A stretch of 64,000 nucleotides of DNA from NCBI GenBank assembly GCA_016858145.1, contig JAEHOE010000098.1:248001-312000 (forward strand). The letters run 5' to 3'. The notes beneath the pieces are model-generated. The model saw only the letters and a list, made by a program, of their open reading frames with translations, was not told the origin of the DNA and did not search any database. Shown here in pieces: positions 55,601 to 64,000 of this stretch. Position numbers and translations under genes: made by a program. Each line of letters begins with the position of its first letter. Within the stretch, counting starts at the first letter, position 1. Origin of the DNA: Edaphochlamys debaryana. Lineage: Eukaryota > Chlorophyta > Chlorophyceae > Chlamydomonadales.

Positions 55601-58343
55601 TGCGTGTGGAGATGCAGCGGAGCCAGGTGCGTGCCGTGCGGTGCGTGCTGTGCAGTGCTTGCGTTAGTCTCAGTGGTCTGTATCGTAGTCGCACCTCCCC
55701 TCTCAGCTCAGTTCTCGCCCCCTCTCGCAACCGCCCTGGCTCGTCCCGTACGGCGCAGATGGGCGCCAAGCTGATGCAGTACAGCCGCGTGTACCAGAGC
55801 CAGATGTCGACCATGTCGCAGCAGGTGCGTACGGCGTACTGCGTACGGTATCCCCCGCTCAACTGCCGCCCAACCTCACTTGTGCGCCTCGTCTGCTTCC
55901 TGACCCCCGCCTGCCCCCCTCATTCGCTCGCCTCCTCCCACCCGCCCCTTTCTCTCACCCTAGCTCGCCGAGGCCCGGCGGGACTCATATGAGCTGAGGG
56001 AGCAGCTGGACGTAAGTGGCGGGGGCAGGGACAGATCTGCCCAGCTCTTGTGTGCATGTCGGCGGGTATCGCCCTGTGAGCGGGCTGCGGGGTGTCGTCT
56101 TACTCGGGGAACCGTGTCGCGTTACAGCGGCTATCCAGCCAACCCAGCGGCGGCCCTCAAATGCTCCCCACTCCGATCGGGAGCAGCCGACCGCTTCTAC
56201 CGCGCCGTGGCGAAACCCACCTCCCAACCTCGCTCCCCCCCCATTGTTGAGGTTGCACTAGTGGCCGACAACGAGCCAGCCGAGACGCAGCAGCACACCG
56301 TCAATCAGGGCAAAGTGCCCGTAAGCCTGCAACACAAACCACCGTGCGGGGCTCTACCGTGGCCTCATGAGCAATGCAGAGCCACCCCCGCGACGGCAAT
56401 CTATGGGCCACCCCATGGTGGCAAGCAGGGAACAAGCTAGCACAAATGCAGGACATGCGGGGCGGCAGGAGCTCCCGCGGCAAACAGAGGTTGACGCTGA
56501 GGGCCCCCTGGGGAGCGCAAGGGCACAGGCCCAGCAATGGGCCCAGCTCACTTGGGCTCTCTCAGCAGTAACGTGAGGGGTGAGGATTTAGCTTACCAAC
56601 CGTCGGGTCGGGTCGGGTCTGCGGTCCAGCCCGATCCTTAGCAACGTGAGGGGCACGCCAGGTCGAGAGAAGACCGAATGGGTACGTACGACCCTACATG
56701 CTGTGGGAGCATCTGGGCGGGCGGGCGGGGATTAAGGGAGGACACGGGCCCGGCAGAGGGCCATGACTCCCACATCGACTGTACGCGAGAACGGCACAGA
56801 TAGCCGGGCAAGCGCGAGCCGCCAGGCCATAGCCGACCGGTTCGGCAGCGTGCCGTACGCCACACCCGAGCAGGCGCTGGCACCCACGGCCAGCACCTGC
56901 ACGGCCGCTTCCACGCTCCACGGTTCTCCCCTCATAAGACACTCCGTTCCCGGCTTCGCTGGGAACTACACCTCAGGGTGTGGGCCCACAGCCTGGCGGG
57001 GCAGGGCGGTGCGAACACGACGAGAGAGCTCGCGAGCCCCTTGCGGCAGGGGTACCGGTTTGGGGTTTGGGCAGAAGCCCACTGCGCGACAAACCCTGCC
57101 TGACCCTCTGCCCCCCACCTCCCCTTTCCCTTCCCTGTGTCGTACACAACAGACCACGCGCGCAGATCTGCGTACGGCACTCGGGCGCCTGGAGCAGGCG
57201 GCGGCGGCCCATGCAGAGCTGGCCCTCATCGCGGCGCTGCCCCAGGTGCGCCAGCGGTTGTGGGCGGCGGATCATGCGTTGGAAGTCCAGACGTTGCCGC
57301 GGATTTGAGCGGCGTGCGGCGCGTGCGGCGCGGACCCAGCCCCGGTCGCCACGGTGCGTGGGCGAGGCGAGCGGAGCAGGGGGTGCGGAGGTTGAGGTGG
57401 AGAGGAGTTGCGGCAACCGGGGCCGGTTCCACATTTCGGTCGGGACAGCAACACAAGACGTGGACATGCCCGCCCCAAGCCCCTAATCTTGCCTTGCCCT
57501 CAACCCCTCTGTCCACAGGTCCCACGGGACCTGCGCATCCGACTGTCGGCGCTCTTCAGTACGGCAGCCAGCGTGGGCCTGCCCATGCCGTCCGGATCCG
57601 GATTCAACACCATGTCCGGATCTGGATTCGGATCTGGGACCGCCCCGCTGGCGTCCTTTGGCCTGGGCCCTGGCGGAGGCGCCGGCGGGGGCGCGTCGGC
57701 GCTCGCTGCCGCCACCTTTGCCGCCACCTCGCCGGCGGGCGCCGTCAGCCCAGCGCTTCAGTCCTTCATCGATCAGGCGAGCGGCACGGGACTGAGGCCG
57801 TCGTCTCCTGGACTTGGCGGCGGCGCCTCGGGCCCCCTCTTTCAGCGGGTGGCGGCAGAGCACAGCGGCGGCAGCGGCAGCGGGAGCGGCGGCGGCGCGT
57901 CGCCCAAGGGCCGCTTCAGCCCCGGCCGCAATAACTACGTCAACCGTAGCTACGGCAATAGTGGAACGAGTACGGCAGTGTCCGCCGCCGTCAGCACCTA
58001 CCGGGCCGCCGCCGTCGCCGGCGGCGGCGGCGGCGGCGCCCGAGCTAGCGGCCTCCGGGCCGCCGTCACAGGCGGCGGCGGCGGCGGCGAGTTTCTGGAG
58101 TTCGCCGCACCGAGCCTCAGTGACAGCGGGATCCATAACCTGCACGACATGTACGGCAGCGCCGCCGCCGCCGGCGGTACGGCCGCAGCGCCCAGGGCGT
58201 CGAGCCTCGGCGGCGGCTACCAACTGCCGCCGCTGTCGCAGGTGGTGCACGAGATGGCGGTCAACGGCGGCGGCGGCGGCACGGGGCCGCCGCCGGCGGT
58301 TGGGTACGGCAGGAGATCGGTAGTTGGATTTGGATCTGTCTAG
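46618..58343 (+). CDS. Large WW-domain protein with CEP164-like N-terminus (22 exons, 1,689 aa)
   Basis: Exons start/end: 46618-46689, 46880-46977, 47131-47216, 47347-47402, 47925-47984, 48142-48221, 48413-48533, 48760-48912, 49086-50051, 50267-50363, 50708-51302, 51503-51655, 51863-52012, 52191-52961, 53182-53275, 53486-53752, 53892-53980, 55497-55626, 55759-55824, 55964-56011, 57153-57245, 57519-58343. Phases agree throughout. Two WW-type modules occur: LPPRWVSRYDPAQKRWVYTH (residues ~40-75) and LPEGWVELEDSTGNVSYRDN with HPLDTYFRELRDRRRREL (~135-185). The second, preceded by PSDEE and an acidic FGIHEDEDVYIQE linker, resembles the WW region of the centriole appendage protein CEP164. A long Ala/Ser linker follows, then three or four ~50-residue LPPRAL(Q/D/E) repeats, a poly-Pro stretch, and a coiled coil (ESDIKHLKQRIVRVEMQRSQ, QLAEARRDSYELREQLD). 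A basal-body or ciliary role is inferred, not shown. Confidence 0.83.
54171..55043 (-). mobile_element. LINE ORF1-like reading frame nested antisense in an intron
   Basis: An uninterrupted 290-codon frame starts at the ATG at 55043 (MQFPRPISKNYIGTPQEQ), inside the 1.5-kb intron (53981-55496) of the WW-domain gene, on the opposite strand. It is helical with a coiled-coil middle (LRRELKADIAQTERFSELI), then LQATVQRSWKGEGGWNVVVG. The end, ALRKERKPIFDELQAKGLAP followed by RWFKGADILFREGGG, has the look of the C-terminal domain of L1-type ORF1 proteins. There is no reverse transcriptase, poly(A) tail or target-site duplication in view, so this would be a fragment or a domesticated copy. The codon choice is less extreme than in the host gene. 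It could instead be an unrelated nested coiled-coil gene. Confidence 0.55.
55188..55275. repeat. 48-bp direct duplication
   Basis: GGCCTGGGTGGCACGGGTGG followed by GACCTGGG occurs at 55188 and again at 55236, a 48-bp offset. It lies just upstream of the nested ORF. Confidence 0.75.
55305..55360. repeat. 14-bp minisatellite, four perfect units
   Basis: GTGCTTGGACGGGT is repeated four times without change, within the intron of the WW-domain gene and 5' of the nested antisense frame. Confidence 0.9.
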
Positions 58344-58390
58344 GTGACCGGGGGCGATGCATGCGGTGCGGCTGGATCCAGGAGCCGCGT

Positions 58391-58395
58391 TGTAA
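58391..58395 (+). terminator. Poly(A) signal TGTAA of the WW-domain gene
   Basis: TGTAA occurs 48 bases after the TAG stop. TGTAA is the usual near-upstream poly(A) element in Chlamydomonas-type green algae. The short distance would imply a short 3' UTR. Confidence 0.5.
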
Positions 58396-59948
58396 CGACA
58401 TGGCGGCACAGCGACTGACAGGGGCAACCGGCCTGTGGTGCCTCGGTCTGACAGGAGTGCACTCCGACGCACCTTAGAGGGAGAGGTGACTCACGCGAGA
58501 GCATCGAGGGATGGGAGCGAAGGGCCAGACCGGGAGAGGGGCCGGTATCAGGCGAGGGGCAGTAGGGGGGGTCGGGGGGCCCACTGGCGGCCGGCAGGTA
58601 TGGCGAGCTGAGCAGGATGCGTGGTGCTTTGCCTCGAGCAGGGATGAGGGGTTCCCGGCAAGACCGGGTTTGTGTTCTGCGGGCGTACGGCGTACGGCAA
58701 TCCCCATGGCAAGCGTCTGGTATGTAGGGCCGATCGGTGATCTTGGAACCCTTGCAAACGTGCAGTGCGGGCTGTCATTCTGTGCGCATGTGGCGTGTAT
58801 CAGGCGTATCTGTCATACTCGTCGTGTGGCGCTCTGGCGCAGCCCTGTTGTAGAGAGAGGATCGAGCGTTGGACGGGGACACGCGGGGCATGTGTTTCGC
58901 AAGCATGCGAGGGCGTACCAGTACCCGTAGGTGCGCGTAGCGTGCCGTGCCAAGCAGCGCTGAGACGCGCTTGCTGCGCACGTGCTGTGTGCTGTGCTCA
59001 AGTCGGTCCGAAGCACGGTCGAGGCATGAGGGCGCGCAGGGCCGCAGGGCTTGTGGGCCCTACACTGACAACCAGGGTGATAGCTCTTCTTGTTCCGTTG
59101 CGTGGGGGTTTGGGGGCATGCGTGGAGCGGGCCGTGCCCTTGACGCCGAATGATGATGCGCCGAGGAATGAGCCATGGCAGGCCGACAGACGCGTCCAGT
59201 GGGACGAAAGTGCCCGAGGGCTGGGGTCTGCCACCTGCCCTGCAAGGCTACCAGCAGCATTCGTTGTAAGGCTGCCTGGTGAGTGGGGGGACCTGGGCCA
59301 GGCACATCACAACACCAACGCGTGCCGGTAACGCCGCCTCGGCCTCCGCGCTCCGGCCCGCATACTGCCGCACGTCCGTACTTCAGCCCCGCGTGCCTGG
59401 CCAGGCGCCGCGCTTGAGGCCCCGCTTCAGCACTCCACTTTGCAGCTGCGGCGGGCGCAGTGTGGGTTAGCTCCCTTGGCTCGAGTGCCCCCCCGAGTCC
59501 CCACACACCCATCGATTCCTCCACAGCATGTCCTGGGCTCCTGACTGCTGGTCGTGTGCGGTGGCGTCACTGCTGTTGTCGCTGTGCTGTCCGGGGTGCT
59601 GTTGTCGCCTGTCGTATGTGGCTCTTTCCTCGTGCCGTACCGCGATTCTTGCGGGCTGGGGCCTGCCTAAGGGTGGTTGCGGGGCCGCGCGGGGCGAGCC
59701 GGCAAGGGCAGAGGCTGAACAGAGGTGCGTGACCGGAGGTGCGTGCGCAGCAAGCGCGCGCGTGCACACGCCTGCATATTGTGCTGATTCGACTACCCTT
59801 CGGTTCGACTCAATACGCGGCCTGCATGTGACATGCGCCGGGCCCGGGGTCGACAATTCGCAGTGGAAGCTGGGTAGTTGGGGCACGGTCGAACGACCAC
59901 GGCCCACATAAAACACACCAGCCCACATACACACCACATACCACATGT

Positions 59949-59954
59949 TATAAG
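59949..59954 (+). promoter_or_regulatory. TATA-like box before the kelch gene
   Basis: TATAAG lies in CATGTTATAAGCTC about 40 bases before the ATG at 59995. Candidate only, judged by motif and position. Confidence 0.35.
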
Positions 59955-59994
59955 CTCATCAAGAGTTCCGCGAGAGTCCGCAGGCATTGCAGCC

Positions 59995-62900
59995 ATGCGA
60001 CCGCGGACACAGTTCCGGGCAGGCGCCCTGGCAGTAGTCGCTGCTATGCTACTTGCCCGGCACGCTACAACTGTCCGTGCGGACGCGGCCTGCGGCGAGC
60101 TCCTATGGAGCGCGCTGGTCAACTCAATTGCTGCACGCGAATCCAGCAGCGCAGCAAACGAGGCGATCAAAGTCGGCTGCACGCTAGAGGTCCCCAGCGA
60201 CTTCGGGTAAGCAAGAATTGAGCTCCCCGGCTCGACGTGCCCGCCACACATTGTCTGTCTCAACGCTTTACCGCCGCTCGCAGGAAGTACGTGGAAGCAG
60301 TCGCGTCCAAGGCCAGCTGGACTCGCGATCTGGATGCGGCTGCCCAGCGCCTCCTGGCCCCCGGCGTGTTGCGGTTCACACCCGTCTCCCCCGCACCGTC
60401 GTCGGCGGCCCCATCCTCCGCCACCGTCCCCACCGGGCCACCACCGCCCAGCTTCCTCGATGCCGCCTCCTACGGTCTTGTTGTCACGGCGTTTACAGCC
60501 CTCAGAGCAACCGGCGCCTGCAACCGTGCTCCCCAGCCTCCAGGGACCTCGACGCCCGCGTCCCACCCGGCAATTGAGCAGCAGATCACGGCATCGCAAC
60601 AGCTCCGGGGTCTGCTCGAGGAGCCCACGCGCGCCGCCTTCGCTCGCTGCTTGTCGCTTCAAACTGCAGGCATTGATCTGACCGCTAGCTTCGGCCCCTC
60701 GGCCTCCAGCGTGCTCGTCGACCTAGTCTACCGCCCCGTGGCCGCAACATCCTCGCCCCCGTCACCGCCGCCTCGAAGTGACCCCGCCACGGCTGCATCG
60801 CTGCAGCCACCGACCCAGCCGTCCTCGCTCAACCAAACATCCCCACCGCTATCGACTACGACGCCAGCTGGGGAGCTAGCTCCCACGCCGGGGCCTATGG
60901 GCACAATACCAGCCGACCTTACGGGGGTCGAGGTGGCTCCCGTCGGCGCTGCCGCCTGCGTGCTCTACGGACTGCCCCCGGCCAAGGAGGGCGGAAAGCG
61001 CTCTCCCAAGCCGCCTCCCCGCCGCAAGCCGCCCTCCCGCAACCTACAGTCAACCACCGTGTCGCCCCTGCCCCCGGCCTCCGCCGAAGCCCCCCGCCCC
61101 GCCCTGCGGGGCCTTTCGGCGGCTCTGGCCCCCGGCCGTGTCTACTCCCTCTCTTGCGCGGTCACGATGGGGGCTTTCACGTCTTCGGGACTGCCGGTCT
61201 ACGTCACCATCTTCACCTCCATCGCCCCCTCCCTCAGCATCCTGCTCTATCCCTCCCAGCCCACGCCCGCGCCCCATCCTCCTGCTGCGGTCCAGACCCC
61301 GCCGCCTCCTTCGCAGCTCCAGCCGCCGTCCCCTCCCGTGGACCAGGATGCGTGGGCGCAGCTTCAGGCCCGACTGCAAAAGCTGGAGCGAGCGGTGAGG
61401 GGCTGGGAAGGGCGGGGACGGTAAACTAACTGTACAGGCAGGCCGCAGCCGACGCGTTTTCACACCCAATCCTTGTGCAACCGACCCTTGCGATGCTCCC
61501 CGTAACCCCACGGCAGGTGGATCTCCTCAATGCCCGGGCAGAGGACATGCGGCTGGAGGACCTGGTCAAGGCCGGATTCCAAGATCAGCAGGCGTTCAAC
61601 GAGCGGGTGCGTGATCCAGATTCAGGTCCCAGATCCAGGATCCCTCGTACCCGCACTCCTGCATCCCTGAAGCGTGCTTCCGAGGCCCGTGTTGGGGCTG
61701 GTTCCCACCCATCTCCCGACCCTCACCCCCGCAGGTGCTGGGCCCCGCGGCCGTCCTGCTTCGCTCCGACCCACTCGCAAGCCCCGGCCCCGGCTTCGGC
61801 GCCCCCTTCCCTCTGGGCACGGGGGCGGGGGCGTGGGTGCAGGGGGGCAGCATCGACCCGCCCCGCACCGACCACGCGGTGAGGCCGGAGGAAGGGGCCA
61901 CGTGTACCGGTATCCTGCTGTCGCATGTAATGAGGGATGCATATCGGCAGAGCTGAAGGCTGCACCAGCGCCCTTGGCCCCTGCCACCTCCAAAGTCCCG
62001 TGCATGCTCCCTCACCATCCGGCCTGCTCCCGCACCCTCGTCCTTCGCCACCGTGGCTCTACAGGTCATCGCACATGGCAAGTGGGTCTACATGATTGGT
62101 GGCATGACCGCTCAGCCTGTGAGGGAAAACTCCTCTGCCCCGTATACGGAACCCGTGGTGCTGTCATCTGTCGTACGGTACGACACTGATACAGGCGTGG
62201 TGGAGCAACTGGCGCCACTGCCAGAGCCACGGTACGCCTGTGGGAGTGTGGGCATGTGGGATGGGAAACTGGTTAGGGTTGGATGGCAACTTGGCAAGGG
62301 GCGTGCTCAGGACACCCCGCGTGTCAGCTATCCTCAGACCTCGCGTGTTGTCAGCACTTATGCGCTTCCGCCGCTGCGCTTGGTCCTCCCAACGCTCTGT
62401 GCCTCACAGGTGCCGCTTCGCCACCGCCGTGCTCAACGGGCGCATTTACGTGATGGGCGGCGCCGCAACCTTCGCCTTTCCGGAACCCCGCGACTCCGTA
62501 TTCGTGTACGACATCAGTACCAACAGCTGGAAGGCAGCTGGACGGCTCAACGTGGCCAGGCTGGATCCGTGCGGCGCGGCGGCGGGGGGCAAGGTGCGTG
62601 CGGTGCCGTACGGTGCAATCCGGCAGGGGACGGAGGGGGGCGGGCGTGGAAGGTGGTGCTGACAATGTGCCCGTGGCATGGCAAGGAGGGGTGCGCAACG
62701 CATGCACAGGAGGGGCTGAAGACTTGCTCACAGTTTGCGGGGAAACGGCATCATTGTATCAAATGGCACGCACGGTTATGCGCCATTGAACGCCCCTGCG
62801 TTCACTGTGCGCAACACGCACCGTTTGCGGCTTACACCTCCACCTCATCCACGTCGCCATCCCCAAACTCCGCCCAGGTGTACGTGTTCGGCGGCTATGA

Positions 62901-64000
62901 TGTCAACTACATTACGCTCACAAGCACTGAGCAGCTGACCCTGCCCGCCGGCCTTCCGCCAGCTGGGGCGGCGAACGGCACCGCCGCCTCGCCCTCCCCC
63001 GCCCCCGCCTCTGCCGCCCCCGCCTCTGCCTGGTTGTGGACCCTGCTGCCCTCCTCCAGCAACCTCAACACGTCCAGGTGAGCCGCACATGTACAAGTGG
63101 CCTGCCAACGTTGGCGCGCGGGTTTGGGCCCTGCCACGCAAAGGCCTTACTTTGAGACGGAGCCGCCCTGATCCCTTGCCTCGGCCCCAGGGGCGACTGC
63201 CGAGCGGTTGAACTGGATGGACTGATCTACGCGGCGGGTGGCATTCAGTACGTGAACGCCGACTGCTCTCAGAACTGGGTCTACTGCTACCGGCCGCTCA
63301 GCAGCGTGGAGGTAAGCGGGGGCAAGGCGGCCCGGTGACAGACACGAGGACCGTGTCGGAGGCTGGGTGGGGCTTCTACTAGACCTTGCGCTGCCTTCTT
63401 TCACGCCCCCCAGCTTCACGCGCATCGCACGCACGCTTCCCTGCAGGCCTTTGACCCCGTCACCCTGAGGTGGACCCCCCGTGCTTCCATGGCACGAGAG
63501 AGGCTCGACTTTGGTTTCACGGCGCTGCCCGGGGGCCGGCTGCTGGCGGCGGGGGGGGAGAGGGGCAACGGCACGAGGTAGGACTGGGGGTGGGGGAGAC
63601 AGGCAGGCAAGTTCTTCACGGCGCAGATTGAACCCACACGAGCCGTTCGGTCCTTTGCGCATCCCAGCATGTGCAGCGGCGGGGAGGTACGGGCAGGGTT
63701 GAGGCCAGACCAAGCGCAGCTGGTCGTCCGCACGTCCCTGCTTCTAGATAGTGTGCTACCTCACGTGACCACAGGTTCCAGATCGCGCAGTACGAGGTGG
63801 AGGAGTACGACGCCCGTACGGACACGTGGACACCGCGTGCGCCCATGACTCAGGCCCGATTCAGGTGCGCGCCCTCGCCTTCCCAATGGCCTGGCCACAG
63901 CCCAAGGACGGACTGCTTGTCAATAGTCATATGAGTAACCTCAACCGCTCAGCCCACGTCCCAACCCCTCCGCCCGCACCCTCCCATCCCCAGGCACGAC
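59995..64000 (+). CDS. Secreted or membrane-targeted kelch-repeat protein, 5' part (continues past right edge)
   Basis: Exons are 59995-60206, 60284-61394, 61517-61606, 61735-61878, 62065-62231, 62410-62593, 62878-63077, 63191-63311, 63447-63577, 63775-63864 and 63994 onward; phases agree. The start MRPRTQFRAGALAVVAAMLL has an Arg-rich n-region and a hydrophobic core, then ARHATTVRADA: a good signal peptide. After a short Cys-containing N-terminal segment comes a long Pro/Ser/Ala-rich region, as in algal cell-wall and matrix proteins, then kelch blades: GKWVYMIGGMTAQ, NGRIYVMGGAATF with NSWKAAGRLNVARLD, VYVFGGYDV, DGLIYAAGGIQYV, LRWTPRASMARERLDFGF, and VEEYDARTDTWTPRAPMTQA. At least five or six blades are visible. 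The final exon starts G-CAC-GAC at the edge. Kelch propellers bind proteins or glycans; a cell-wall or vesicular role is inferred. Glyoxal-oxidase-type proteins share such a fold but no active-site motif can be judged. Confidence 0.82.

Larger units (their letters stand above)
58344..59994. other. Intergenic, no gene recognised
   Basis: A 1.65-kb spacer between two rightward genes. It has TGTAA near its left end and a TTATAAG motif near its right end. No coding frame with a family resemblance was found. Confidence 0.45.

Noticed and set aside
56012..57152. A missing coding exon in the 1.1-kb intron of the WW gene
   Set aside because: Flanking exons already join in phase 0 and no segment inside has both splice signals and resemblance to the protein; not excluded by cDNA.

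Overview
The window looks like nuclear DNA of a chlamydomonad/volvocine green alga (inference). The grounds are very high GC with GC-rich codons, many short GT-AG introns, Ala/Gly/Pro low-complexity tracts inside otherwise good coding exons, a TGTAA poly(A)-type signal, and two TTTTAGGG units (the Chlamydomonas telomere repeat) inside an intron. Nothing bacterial, plasmid-like or viral was seen.

Layout. From 1 to about 23.3 kb, and again at 29.5-31.3 kb and 33.3-39.6 kb, one family dominates: proteins with an N-terminal F-box-like segment followed by degenerate ankyrin-type helical repeats. I count eleven loci plus two exon relics. Seven minus-strand copies after the edge-truncated first one (1.7-23.3 kb) form a head-to-tail array, and one copy (29.5-31.3 kb) lies on the plus strand. 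Two divergent, more intron-rich relatives follow at 33.3-36.1 kb and 36.6-39.6 kb. Copies in the array share one architecture: a long first exon ending in a Gly-Cys-Pro-(Lys)-Pro motif, a phase-0 intron, and a short last exon starting with Asp/Ala-Asp-Gly-x-Pro. Only the copies at 1.7-3.6 kb and 29.5-31.3 kb read through cleanly. The others carry nonsense codons, frameshifts, deletions or internal duplications, a birth-and-death pattern.

Between array and plus-strand copy, at 24.3-27.2 kb, is a complete nine-exon phosphoribosyltransferase gene of the XPT1/xanthine-guanine PRTase type. A roughly 150-bp piece of it is copied almost perfectly at 15.5 kb, beside a diverged copy of its preceding exon.

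The right third is different and single-copy: an eight-exon gene of unknown function (41.1-44.8 kb), a 22-exon gene for a 1,689-residue WW-domain protein whose second WW region resembles CEP164 (46.6-58.3 kb), and the 5' part of a secreted or membrane-targeted kelch-repeat protein that runs off the right edge. A 1.5-kb intron of the WW gene holds an antisense ORF resembling a LINE ORF1 protein.

The F-box/ankyrin genes would be expected to act as substrate adaptors of SCF-type ubiquitin ligases (family-level inference). The PRTase belongs to purine salvage and the WW protein possibly to basal bodies or cilia. I see no sign that the neighbouring single-copy genes work together. All exon boundaries were deduced by eye from splice signals, reading phase and family alignment.
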